This document shows, in pieces, positions 1 through 8,900 of a stretch of DNA of 64,000 nt. This stretch comes from Tepidimonas taiwanensis (lineage in GTDB: Bacteria; Pseudomonadota; Gammaproteobacteria; Burkholderiales; Burkholderiaceae_C), in the NCBI RefSeq assembly GCF_020162115.1, contig NZ_CP083911.1:1736001-1800000 (forward strand). The letters run 5' to 3'. The notes below the pieces were generated by a model. It saw nothing but the letters and a program-made list of their open reading frames with translations. It ran no database searches and was not told the origin of the DNA. Made by a program: the position numbers and the translations under genes. Numbering within the stretch: the stretch's first letter is position 1; each line of letters begins with the position of its first letter.

Positions 1-211
1 ATGCGCCAAGCCGCCCGCCCCAGTTGCGCACCCCGACGCCGGTGCCGGACGTGGACCACGCCGGATCGGCCGGGTCGTGGCTCAGCATCGCGAGCAGCCA
101 GAACCCCAGTGCCACCGCCCCGAGCAGCAGCGCGATCTCCTGCGCGAAGCGCTGCCACCCCCGCACGGGCACGGAGAGATCGGCGTTGAGGACGTTGGCG
201 GATCGGCTCAT
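1..211 (-). CDS. ftsK: DNA translocase FtsK, N-terminal fragment (runs off window)
   Basis: The first 70 codons of a gene that leaves the window on its left edge. The reading begins MSRSANVLNADLSVPVRG, followed by a hydrophobic segment at about residues 25-42 (EIALLLGAVALGFWLLAML) and a periplasmic-type stretch with SHDPADPAWSTSGTG. That layout is the start of the membrane domain of FtsK/SpoIIIE translocases, which tether to the division septum and pump chromosome dimers toward XerCD-dif. The motor domain lies outside the window. The gene is divergent from trxB, an arrangement common in Burkholderiales. The assignment rests on the N-terminal pattern and on this synteny. Confidence 0.8.
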   Translation of the reverse strand, partial: MSRSANVLNADLSVPVRGWQRFAQEIALLLGAVALGFWLLAMLSHDPADPAWSTSGTGVGVRNWGGRLGA

Positions 212-329
212 GGAAAAAATGACGGACGCACGTGGCAACACCCCCTAGCTTACCGTGGGATGGGCCGCTTGTTGGCACCGACCGGGATCCCGCAGACCAC
301 GTGATCGCGGTGCCACGGCTGAGTCGTAC

Positions 330-367
330 GTCCCCCGCTTCTGTCGAAGGCACAAAGCACTGCGGGA
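330..367. repeat. Short palindrome-ended repeat, copy A (ftsK-trxB intergenic)
   Basis: A 38-base element beginning GTCCCCCGCTT and ending CTGCGGGA, so that TCCCGC-like and GCGGGA ends can pair around a loop of roughly 22 bases. A second element of the same length and the same ends lies inside dnaE2 at 8830-8867. The middle ten bases differ, while CACA and the outer arms are kept. It may be a small REP-like element. Function unknown. Confidence 0.45.
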
Positions 368-497
368 ATAGGAAGCTTCTGCGCGCCGGATCGGGGTGCG
401 TTACCGTCCTGCCATCAACACCGCCGTCACAACCGTCACAACCGCCGGCGTCCGAGGCCGGAAGGCCGGGCACGGCGCGGGGCACCCGGGGGCTACG

Positions 498-503
498 TAC
501 AAT
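498..503 (+). promoter_or_regulatory. trxB -10 element (TACAAT), probably giving a leaderless mRNA
   Basis: TACAAT ends seven bases before the ATG at 511, so transcription would start at or next to the start codon. No Shine-Dalgarno sequence precedes that ATG. No good -35 was seen. The rest of the 290-base gap between ftsK and trxB holds only the 330-367 repeat. Confidence 0.5.
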
Positions 504-510
504 GCGGCGC

Positions 511-1461
511 ATGACGATCCACGCCCGTGTCCTCATCCTCGGCTCCGGCCCCGCCGGCTACACCGCCGCCATCTACGCCGCCCGCGCCAACCTCAAGCCC
601 GTGCTCATCACCGGCCTGGCCCAGGGCGGGCAGCTGATGACCACCACCGAGGTCGACAACTGGCCGGCCGACGTGCACGGGGTCCAGGGCCCGGAGTTGA
701 TGCAGCGCTTCCAGCAGCACGCCGAGCGCTTTGCGACGCAGATCGTCTTCGACCACATCCACACGGTCGATCTGGGCCAGCGTCCGTTCACCCTGACCGG
801 CGACAGCGGCACCTACACCTGCGACGCGCTGATCATCGCCACCGGCGCATCGGCCAAGTACCTGGGCCTGCCCTCCGAAGAGGCGTACATGGGCAAGGGC
901 GTGAGCGCCTGCGCCACCTGTGACGGGTTCTTCTACCGCGGGCAGGACGTGTGTGTGGTCGGCGGCGGCAACACCGCCGTCGAGGAAGCGTTGTACCTGG
1001 CCAACATCGCGCGCAAGGTCACGCTGATCCACCGCCGTGACACCTTCCGCGCCGAGGCCATCATGGTCGACAAGCTGATGGAAAAGGTGCGCGAGGGCAA
1101 GATCGAGCTCAAGCTCTGGCACGTGCTCGACGAGGTGCTGGGCGACGCCACCGGTGTGACCGGTGTGCGCGTGCGCCACGTGCAAAGCGGTGCGACCGAG
1201 GACATCGCGCTGCAGGGGGTGTTCATCGCGATCGGTCACAGCCCCAACACACAGATCTTCCAAGGGCAGCTCGCGATGAAGGACGGCTACATCGTCACCC
1301 GTAGCGGGCAGGACGGTTTTGCCACGATGACGAGCGTGCCCGGCGTGTTCGCGGCCGGTGACGTCGCCGATCACGTCTACCGGCAGGCCATCACCAGCGC
1401 CGGCACCGGCTGCATGGCTGCGCTGGACGCGCAGCGCTTTCTGGAACAGCAGACGGGCTGA
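511..1461 (+). CDS. trxB: Thioredoxin reductase (NADPH)
   Basis: A flavoenzyme of 316 residues, the normal length for bacterial low-molecular-weight TrxB. It transfers electrons from NADPH through FAD to thioredoxin in the cytoplasm. The FAD-binding GSGPAGYTAA lies at residues 11-20, the redox-active CATC at 134-137, the NADPH-binding GGGNTAVEEA follows, and the C-terminal FAD motif GVFAAGDVAD is present. An in-frame ATG at 502 overlaps the -10 hexamer, so the ATG at 511 is preferred. The gene reads away from ftsK and is followed by a 427-base gap before rpmB. Confidence 0.95.
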   Translation: MTIHARVLILGSGPAGYTAAIYAARANLKPVLITGLAQGGQLMTTTEVDNWPADVHGVQGPELMQRFQQHAERFATQIVFDHIHTVDLGQRPFTLTGDSGTYTCDALIIATGASAKYLGLPSEEAYMGKGVSACATCDGFFYRGQDVCVVGGGNTAVEEALYLANIARKVTLIHRRDTFRAEAIMVDKLMEKVREGKIELKLWHVLDEVLGDATGVTGVRVRHVQSGATEDIALQGVFIAIGHSPNTQIFQGQLAMKDGYIVTRSGQDGFATMTSVPGVFAAGDVADHVYRQAITSAGTGCMAALDAQRFLEQQTG

Positions 1462-1888
1462 CCGCCCCTCGCGAGCCGGTGCAGGGCAAGCGCGGCGGCG
1501 GCACGCGGTTAGGCCACCTGCCCCCGCGGTCGCAGAGAAGCCAATGCGGCGCGCAATCGCTACCGGGAGGCGCGAGTGCCCTGCTCCCCCATGCGCCGCC
1601 GCTGCCACCATTTGTCCGGCACCCCATCCACGCGACCACCGCGCTTCGGGGCGCGGCCAGCGTTATCCGCTATAATGCTCAGTTTGTTGCCGATTCGCCA
1701 CGCCGGCATCGCCGGCTTGGCACGTGGGCAGCAATGGGCCATCCGCGAGCCGGAGCCGTCCACCGGGCTTGAATTGAACCTTCGAATCAGGCACTCCACC
1801 GGTGGCAGGCGGCACAACACAGGACGCGGATGAGGTGCGGCCCTGGGGGATGCCCCGGGGCGGCTTGTTTTATAACTGGAGTGGCCAC
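1462..1888 (+). other. Intergenic region with the rpmB-rpmG promoter and long leader
   Basis: No coding sequence is convincing here. A TATAAT hexamer at 1671-1676 faces rpmB and would give a leader of about 205 bases. A clear -35 was not found. The leader contains GC-rich self-complementary stretches, for example around 1846-1866, and ends with GGAG about seven bases before the rpmB ATG. Its length would allow post-transcriptional control, but no known ribosomal-protein leader motif was recognised. Confidence 0.5.
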
Positions 1889-2122
1889 ATGGCACGCGTG
1901 TGCGAAGTCACGGGCAAGAAGCCCATGGTGGGAAACAACGTCTCCCACGCCAACAACAAAACCAAGCGCCGGTTCCTGCCGAACCTGCAAACCCGCCGTT
2001 TCTGGGTCGAGAGCGAAAACCGCTGGGTGCGTCTGCGCGTCTCGGGCGCGGCGCTGCGCCTGATCGACAAAGTCGGCATCGATGCCGTGCTGGCCGACCT
2101 GCGTGCGCGCGGTCAGGCCTGA
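1889..2122 (+). CDS. rpmB: 50S ribosomal protein L28
   Basis: A 77-residue basic protein beginning MARVCEVTGKKPMVGNNVSH, the hallmark start of bacterial L28. It continues with NKTKRRFLPNL and the conserved RFWVESENRWVRLRVS, and it forms part of the large ribosomal subunit. Usual length for the family. A GGAG Shine-Dalgarno precedes the ATG. It is followed after 19 bases by rpmG, the standard L28-L33 operon, and the pair ends at the intrinsic terminator at 2362-2389. Confidence 0.97.
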   Translation: MARVCEVTGKKPMVGNNVSHANNKTKRRFLPNLQTRRFWVESENRWVRLRVSGAALRLIDKVGIDAVLADLRARGQA

Positions 2123-2141
2123 TCACCGATAGGAGTTCATC

Positions 2142-2312
2142 ATGGCTGCCAAAGGCGGACGCGAAAAGATCAAGCTGGAATCCACCGCGGGGACCGGCCA
2201 CTTCTACACCACGACCAAGAACAAGAAGACGACGCCCGACAAGCTGTCGTTCATGAAGTACGACCCGGTCGCGCGCAAGCACGTCGAGTACAAGGAAACC
2301 AAGCTCAAGTGA
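2142..2312 (+). CDS. rpmG: 50S ribosomal protein L33
   Basis: A 56-residue protein starting MAAKGGREKIKLESTAGTGH and ending with the conserved KYDPVARKHVEYKETKLK. It is the zinc-free form of L33, with no CxxC pairs. AGGAG lies seven bases before the ATG. It is the second gene of the L28-L33 operon and sits just upstream of a strong terminator. Confidence 0.97.
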   Translation: MAAKGGREKIKLESTAGTGHFYTTTKNKKTTPDKLSFMKYDPVARKHVEYKETKLK

Positions 2313-2361
2313 GCCCACGAGCGGTCGGCAGCGCCGGCCGCGCGGATGTTTCCCAAAACAA

Positions 2362-2389
2362 AACCGCCAGCCGTGCTGGCGGTTTTTTT
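2362..2389. terminator. Intrinsic terminator after rpmG (probably bidirectional)
   Basis: A perfect 10-base stem, AACCGCCAGC / GCTGGCGGTT, around a three-base loop, followed by a run of seven T. On the minus strand the same stem is followed by a T-rich stretch (TTGTTTTGG), so it may also end transcription of the convergent desaturase gene. Confidence 0.9.
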
Positions 2390-2456
2390 ATGGCCCGGCG
2401 TTATCGGCCGTTCATGGCGGCGGTTCATGGCCCGGCGGGATTGCCGGGCGTCCGGT

Positions 2457-3686
2457 TCAGGCCGCCACCGGTGCCGACAGGCGCGCCGCCCGCAGCCGCT
2501 GGGCAAAATCGCGCAGCGCCTGGATGCCGCTGCGCTCGGCGCGCTCGATCCACGCCTGCAGCTCGCGTGCCATCTGCTCGCGCGTCAGCGCCGTGTTGGA
2601 CCACAGCTGCCGCAGCTCCTCGCGCATCGCGTGCATCTGCGCCAGCGTCGGCGCGCTGGCCAGCAGGCGCTGCAGCCGTTCGCGCACGGCCGGCGGCACC
2701 TTGTCTTCGTCCCGGTGGAGCCAGCGGCGCGCGAGCTTCAGCAGCGATTCGTCCCCGACCTGCGCGCGCAGCGCGTCCCACTCGGCGCGGATTGCCGCGC
2801 GCATTTCGCGGGCGTAGCGCGCCATGATCTCGTAGCGGTTGGCGACGATCGCCTCCAGCGTCTGCTCGTCCGGCACGGGCTTGACGTCGCCGAAGGCCAG
2901 CTTCGGCGGGACCTTCTTCGGCCGGGCCAGCCCCAGCTTGGCCAGCGCCTGGATATAGACCCAGCCGATGTCGAATTCATACGGCTTGACCGAGAACTTG
3001 GCCGACGTCGGGTAGGTGTGGTGGTTGTTGTGCAGCTCCTCGCCGCCGATCACGATGCCCCACGGAAAGACGTTGGTGCTGGCGTCGGGCGACTCGAAAT
3101 TGCGGTAACCCCAGAAGTGCCCGATGCCGTTGATGACCCCGGCGGCCCAGAACGGGATCCACACCATCTGCACGGCCCACACGGCCAGCCCCGCCGCGCC
3201 GAACAGCGCCACGTCCAGGATCAGCATCAGGCTCACCCCGAGGCGCGAGTGGCGCGTATACAGGTGCCGCTCGATCCAGTCGTCCGGCGTGCCGTGGCCG
3301 TAGCGGCGCAGGGTCTCTTCGTTCTTGGCTTCGGTACGGTACAGCTCGGCGCCTTCCCAGAACACCTTGCGGATGCCGAACACCTGCGGGCTGTGCGGGT
3401 CACCCTCCTGCTCGCACTTGGCGTGGTGCTTGCGGTGGATGGCGGCCCACTCCTTGGTGACCATGCCGGTGGTCAACCACAGCCAGAAGCGGAAGAAGTG
3501 CGACACCACCGGGTGCAGGTCCAGCGCGCGGTGCGCCTGGTGGCGGTGCAGAAACAGCGTGACGCTGACGATGGTGATGTGCGTCATCACCAGGGTGAAC
3601 AGAACGATCTGCCACCACGGGGCGGCGGTCAGCCCCTGGGCGAGGAAGTCGATCACAACATTCCCAGCCAACTCGAATCCAGACAT
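2457..3686 (-). CDS. Acyl-CoA (delta-9 type) fatty acid desaturase
   Basis: A membrane di-iron desaturase of 409 residues that would introduce a double bond into acyl chains and so tune membrane fluidity. The three histidine boxes are present: HRHQAH (residues 47-52), HRKHH (84-88) and HNNHH (219-223), set among hydrophobic segments at about 25-48, 62-76, 152-172 and 174-190. The last 170 or so residues are a charged, probably helical extension seen in betaproteobacterial homologues; its role is not known. AAGGAAAG lies just before the ATG. Substrate position (delta-9) is inferred from the family. Confidence 0.88.
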   Translation of the reverse strand: MSGFELAGNVVIDFLAQGLTAAPWWQIVLFTLVMTHITIVSVTLFLHRHQAHRALDLHPVVSHFFRFWLWLTTGMVTKEWAAIHRKHHAKCEQEGDPHSPQVFGIRKVFWEGAELYRTEAKNEETLRRYGHGTPDDWIERHLYTRHSRLGVSLMLILDVALFGAAGLAVWAVQMVWIPFWAAGVINGIGHFWGYRNFESPDASTNVFPWGIVIGGEELHNNHHTYPTSAKFSVKPYEFDIGWVYIQALAKLGLARPKKVPPKLAFGDVKPVPDEQTLEAIVANRYEIMARYAREMRAAIRAEWDALRAQVGDESLLKLARRWLHRDEDKVPPAVRERLQRLLASAPTLAQMHAMREELRQLWSNTALTREQMARELQAWIERAERSGIQALRDFAQRLRAARLSAPVAA

Positions 3687-3897
3687 GACTTTCCTTGGAA
3701 CACAAACGCAAGAGATGTTGCCCCGTGCCACCGCCGCGCCGCGACGAGCGCCACGCACCGGCTGTCGGCCACGCGACAACGAGCCCATTGTAGGGCTTTC
3801 CTTCTCGGACGGGGCAACGTGTCGGCGACCGTCCGGCGGGTGGACGGACGGCGTGCCGCGGGCCGGACACACCGTTGGGCCCACCGCGCGACACCAA

Positions 3898-3917
3898 TAC
3901 TGTTTTTTTGTACAGTA
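3898..3917. promoter_or_regulatory. LexA (SOS) box upstream of imuA
   Basis: TACTGT followed by a T-tract and GTACAGTA: a CTGT-N8-ACAG palindrome matching the LexA consensus. It ends six bases before the ATG of imuA, so bound LexA would cover the transcription start of the whole imuA-imuB-dnaE2 operon. lexA itself lies just downstream of that operon on the opposite strand. Confidence 0.9.
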
Positions 3918-3922
3918 TTGGC

Positions 3923-4675
3923 ATGTCGCTGCCGCTGCCCCGCACCGATGTCTGGTGGGCCAATCAGGTCGCCCCCGCGGACCAGCCCGTCACCCCCACG
4001 GGCTGGCCGGCGCTGGACGCCGCGCTGCCCGGCGGGGGGTGGCCGCTGGGCGCGGTCGTCGAATGCACAGTGCCGTCGGCCCATGCCCTGCCGTGGCGGC
4101 TGTGGCAGCCGGCGCTACGCGCCGCCGCGGCACAAGGCCCGGTGGTGTTGATCGGGCTGCCGCTGCTGCCGCACGCCGCGGTGTGGGCGGCGCACGGGAT
4201 CGCGCCCGAGCGGCTGCTGCGGCTTACGCCAGACGACGACGCCCAGGCACTGTGGGCCGCCGAGCAGGTGCTGCGCTGCCCGGATGTGGCCGCGTGCTGG
4301 GTGCACTGGCGGCGTCCGACGGGCGCGGCGATGCGGCGGCTGCAACTCGCGGCGGCGGCCAGCCGGCGTGACGCCACGCGGCCCGGTGCGTGGCCAGCCC
4401 CGCTGGTGCTGGCCAGCCTCGACGCCACCCGCGGTTTGGCGACGTCGGCGGCGGTACTGCGGCTGGAATTGCTGGACAGCGACGCCGACGGCGTGACCGT
4501 GCACGTGCACAAGCGGCGCGGCCCTCCGCTGCCGGGGCCGCTGCGCCTGCGCGCCCCGCTGCCGCTGACGCGGCTCACGCACCCGTGCGCCGACGACGAT
4601 GAGAAGCAGAACACCGATGCCCCCGACACCCCTGTGGTTCGCGTGCCTGAGCGGCTGCGGCTCGTCGGCACCTGA
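3923..4675 (+). CDS. imuA: Translesion synthesis accessory protein ImuA
   Basis: A 250-residue protein, the first gene of the SOS mutasome cassette. ImuA is a RecA-like accessory factor that works with ImuB and the DnaE2 polymerase during mutagenic bypass of DNA damage. The N-terminal TGWPALDAALPGGGWPLGAVVE is a degenerate RecA/SulA-type phosphate-binding region, typical of the family. The ATG at 3923 is six bases from the SOS box and within reach of it as a transcription start, so the message has little or no leader. The 3' end overlaps imuB by 59 bases, suggesting coupled translation. Confidence 0.88.
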   Translation: MSLPLPRTDVWWANQVAPADQPVTPTGWPALDAALPGGGWPLGAVVECTVPSAHALPWRLWQPALRAAAAQGPVVLIGLPLLPHAAVWAAHGIAPERLLRLTPDDDAQALWAAEQVLRCPDVAACWVHWRRPTGAAMRRLQLAAAASRRDATRPGAWPAPLVLASLDATRGLATSAAVLRLELLDSDADGVTVHVHKRRGPPLPGPLRLRAPLPLTRLTHPCADDDEKQNTDAPDTPVVRVPERLRLVGT

Positions 4676-5939
4676 GGCCGGGCCGTGGCTGGCCCGCTAC
4701 GGCCCGCAGCCGGCCCCGCTGGGCGGGGGCTGGGTCATCGAGCTGTCGGCCAGCGCGCGCCTGTTCGGCGGACGTGTGGCACTGCTGCAGCGGCTGCGCA
4801 CGGAAGCCGCCGCGCGCGGCTGGCCGCGCATCGGGGTGGCCCCGACGGCGCTGGCGGCGCTGGCGCTGGCGCGCGACACCCCGCCCGATGGTGGCTGGCG
4901 CTGTGCGCTGGGCGCCGACTGGCGGGCACGGCTCGATGCACTGCCGATCGAGCGGCTGGACGCCACGGAACCCCACCGCGAGGTGCTGGCCGCCGCGGGG
5001 CTGCGCACGCTGGGGGCGCTGCGCCGCTGCCCGCGTGCCGCGCTGGCGCGCCGCACCGCTCCTGCCCTGCTGGTGGCGCTGGACGCTTTGTACGGCCATG
5101 CGCCGCAGCCCCTGTCGCCATGGACGGCCACCCCGGTGTTCGAGGACACGGTCACGCTGCCCGCGCCGACCACGGACGCCGCAGCACTGGGCTTTGCCGC
5201 GCAGCGGCTGCTCGTGCGGCTGTGCCACTGGCTGCGCCAGCGGCAATGGGGTGTGCTGCGCTGGCGGCTGGGCTGGCAGGGCCAGCCGCCCGAGGCGGCG
5301 TTGCACTTCCAGCACCGCCGGCCGCTACAAGACCTCGGCCTGCTGCGCGCGCTGGTGCAGGAGGCGCTGGCGCGCACCCGACTGAATGACGCCGTCGAAG
5401 GCGTGTGGCTGCAGACGCTGCAAACCGCGCCGTGGGTGCCGGACACCGCGGGGCTGCTGCCGGGCCAGCCGGGGGCCGACGCGCTGCCGTGGGACGCGCT
5501 GCTGGAGCGCCTCTCGGCCCGGCTGGGAGCCGAGCGGGTGCAACAGGTGACGCTGATTCCCCACGGAGACCCGGTGCAGCGGCAGCGCTGGCAGCCGGTG
5601 CGCAGCGGCAACGCGGCAACCGATGCCCGGCCGAAGCCCCAGACGGCATCGGCAGCCCACCGCCATGTTGTACGGGCCAGCCACTGGGAGCCGCCGTGGT
5701 GGTTGCCGCAGCCGCATTGCCTGAGCGAGGACGCGGCCGGACGTCCACGGCTCGACGGCCAGCCGCTGCGCCGGCTGCTGGCTCCCCAGCGCGTGGCCAC
5801 CGGCTGGTGGGACGCGCCGGTAGAGCGCCTCGTGTGTGTGGCCACGACGCCCGATGGCCGCTGCTGGTGGCTGCAGCGCACGCGCGTATCCGGCGACGGC
5901 ACCTGGGGGCCGTGGGAAGTCGCCGGGGTGTACGCATGA
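4617..5939 (+). CDS. imuB: Y-family polymerase-like protein ImuB
   Basis: A protein of 440 residues related to Y-family DNA polymerases but lacking the catalytic carboxylates: the N-terminal motif that would hold the first aspartates reads WFACLSG. In known mutasomes ImuB is the inactive bridging subunit that binds the sliding clamp, ImuA and DnaE2. The N-terminal part is short before the conserved ELSASARLFGG. Start chosen at ATG 4617; an upstream in-frame start at 4599 is possible. Its stop codon overlaps the dnaE2 start in ATGA. Confidence 0.87.
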   Translation: MPPTPLWFACLSGCGSSAPEAGPWLARYGPQPAPLGGGWVIELSASARLFGGRVALLQRLRTEAAARGWPRIGVAPTALAALALARDTPPDGGWRCALGADWRARLDALPIERLDATEPHREVLAAAGLRTLGALRRCPRAALARRTAPALLVALDALYGHAPQPLSPWTATPVFEDTVTLPAPTTDAAALGFAAQRLLVRLCHWLRQRQWGVLRWRLGWQGQPPEAALHFQHRRPLQDLGLLRALVQEALARTRLNDAVEGVWLQTLQTAPWVPDTAGLLPGQPGADALPWDALLERLSARLGAERVQQVTLIPHGDPVQRQRWQPVRSGNAATDARPKPQTASAAHRHVVRASHWEPPWWLPQPHCLSEDAAGRPRLDGQPLRRLLAPQRVATGWWDAPVERLVCVATTPDGRCWWLQRTRVSGDGTWGPWEVAGVYA

Positions 5940-8900
5940 CTCCGCGACGCGGCACCGACACAGGTGCCCCCGCGGCTTTGTACGTGCAGAGCCACTACGG
6001 CTTTTTGCGCGCCAGCGCCAGCCCCGAGGCGCTGGTGCAGCGTGCGCACGACCTTGGCTACGCCGCGCTGGCGCTGACCGACGAAAACACCCTGGGCGGC
6101 GTGGTGCAGGCGCACGTGGCGGCGCGCCGCTGCGCCCTGCCGCTGCTCGTGGGCAGCCACTGGCGATTGCGCTGGCCGGCGCTGCCCGGCGGGGGATTGA
6201 CGCTGGTGGCCTGGGCCGCCGACCGCACCGGCTACGGAGCGCTCAGCGCCTGGATCAGCCGCCTGCGCCAGCGCGGTGATGGAGCGCCGCTGCCCGATGA
6301 CGCACAGGCGCTGCCCACCCACGCCGACGCCGCCGAGGCGCCGGAGCTGCCGGGCTGCCTGCTGATGGCCGTACCGTGGGCCTGGGCGCTGCCGCTGGCG
6401 GACGATGTGGCGTGGGACGCGGCGCTGGCCGCTGTGCTGGACTGGCTGCGCGCGCGCGGGCCGGATCGGGTCTGGCTGGGCGTCACCGCCGAAGGCCGGC
6501 TCGACGACGCGGCGTGGCAGGCGCGGCTGGTCGCGGCCGCGCGGCGCACCGGTGTTCCCGCGGTCGCCGCGCCGCCCGTGCGCATGACCCGCCCCGACGA
6601 ACAGCCGCTGCTGGACACGCTCACCGCCATCCGGCTGCAGCGTCCGCTGGCGGCGTGCGGGCTGGCGCTCAGCGCCAACGCCGACGCGCACCTGTGGCCG
6701 CTGGCGCGCTGGCGGCGGCGCTTTGCCCCGGCGCTCATCGACGCCACACGCGAGATCGTCGCGCGCTGCACGTTCCGCCTGGACGAGCTGCGCTACGAAT
6801 ACCCGCCCGAGGTCGTCCCCGAGGGCCTCACGCCGACGCAACACCTGCGCGCGCTGGTCCAGGACGGCGCCCGGCGGCGCTACCCCGGCGGCGTGCCGCC
6901 GCGCGTGCAGGCCCAGCTCGAACACGAGCTGGCGCTGATCGCCGAGCTGCGCTACGAGCACTATTTTTTGACCGTGCACGACATCGTGCGCTTTGCGCGC
7001 GCGCGCGACATCCTGTGCCAGGGCCGCGGCTCGGCGGCCAACTCGGCCGTGTGCTATTGCCTGGGCATCACCGAAGTGGACCCGAGCCAGCACACGCTGT
7101 TGTTCGAGCGCTTCATCAGCCGCGCGCGCGCCGAGCCGCCCGATATCGACGTCGACTTCGAGCACCAGCGCCGCGAAGAGGTCATTCAGTACCTCTACGC
7201 CAAATACGGACGCGATCGTGCGGCACTCGCCGCGAGCCTGATCCGCTGGCAGGGCCGCAGCGCCATCCGCGACGTGGGCAAGGCGCTGGGCTTCCCCCCC
7301 GAAGCCGTGGACGCGCTGGCGCGCCAGTGCCGCCGCCACGAGCCGCGAGACCTCGACGCCAGCGCGCTCGCCGCGGCGGGCCTGCGCGCCGACGACCCCG
7401 CGGTGCAGCGCTGGCTGACGCTGGCGCAGGCGCTCGTCGGCGCGCCGCGCCACCGCTCGCAGCACACGGGCGGCTTCGTGCTCACGCGCGAGCCGCTGAC
7501 CCACACCGTGCCGGTAGTGCCCGCCGCCATGCCGGGGCGCACCGTCATCGAGTGGGACAAGGACGATATCGACGCCCTGGGGCTGCTCAAGGTCGACGTG
7601 CTGGCGCTGGGGATGCTGAGCGCGCTGCACGGGGCGCTGCGGCTGGTCAGCCACTGGCGCGGCCGGACGCTGACGCTGGCCGACATCCCGCGCGAGGACG
7701 CCGCCACCTACGCGATGATCCAGCGTGCCGACACCGTGGGCGTGTTCCAGATCGAAAGCCGGGCCCAGATGAGCATGCTGCCGCGGCTGCGCCCGGCGTG
7801 CTTTTACGACCTGGTGGTGCAGGTCGCCATCGTGCGCCCGGGGCCGATCCAGGGCGGCATGGTGCACCCGTATCTGGCCGCGCGCGAGCGCCAGCGCCGC
7901 GGCGAGCCCCTCCAGTTGCCGCGCGAGGACCTGCGCCCCGCACTGGAGCGCACGCTGGGCGTGCCGATTTTTCAGGAACAGGTGATGCAGATCGCGATGC
8001 TGGCGGCCGGCTTTTCCGCCGAGGAAGCCGACGCGCTGCGCCGCGCGATGGGCGCGTGGCGTCGCCGCGGCGAGCTCGAGCGCTTCGAGCAGCGGCTGCT
8101 GGAGGGCATGGCCGCACGTGGCTACGACGCCGCGTTTGCCCACGCGATCGTGCGCCAGATCCGCGGGTTTGGCTCGTACGGCTTTCCGGAGAGCCACGCG
8201 GCCAGCTTTGCGCTGCTGGCCTACGCCAGTGCATGGCTCAAATGCCACGAGCCGGCGGCCTTCCTCGCCGCCCTGATCAACGCCCAGCCAATGGGCTTTT
8301 ACGCCCCCGCCCAACTGGTGCAGGACGCGCGGCGCCACGGCGTCGAGGTCCGCCCGGTGGACGTGCGGCACAGCGACTGGGACTGCACGCTGGAGCCGCG
8401 CCGCGACGACCCGGCCCAGCCCGCGGTGCGGCTGGGGCTGCGGCTGGTGCACGGGCTGGGTGAGGCCAGCGCGCGGCACATCGCGGCGGCGCGGCAGGAA
8501 CGGCCGTTTGCCGACGTCGACGATCTGGCCCGGCGCGCGGCGCTGGATCGCGCGGCGCTGCAGGCGCTCGCCCGCGCCGACGCGCTGCAGGGGCTCGCGG
8601 GTCACCGGCGGGTGCAGTGGTGGGCGGTGAGCGGCTGGTCACCGCCACTGGCACTGGAGCGCGCGGCGGTGGCGGAGCCTCCCGCCGCAAAGGCCATCAG
8701 CGCGGTCGCGATCGGCGCGGCCACGAACGTCACGCCGCACAGCGCCCCTTGCACAACCATCGTCCCCTCACGCGACGCCCCCACCGAATCCACCGAAGCC
8801 GCTATTGCGCCGGCACGGTTTTGTCTTGAGTCCCCCGCTTTCCGTGTGAACACAGAACGCTGCGGGAGAGTCAAAACTTTTTCGTACTGGATCAGTAAAA

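Noticed and set aside
4697..8605. A 1302-codon open frame on the minus strand
   Set aside because: It is the antisense shadow of imuB and dnaE2, both of which have clear motifs and overlapping starts. The sequence has no domain and the open frame is an effect of very high GC.
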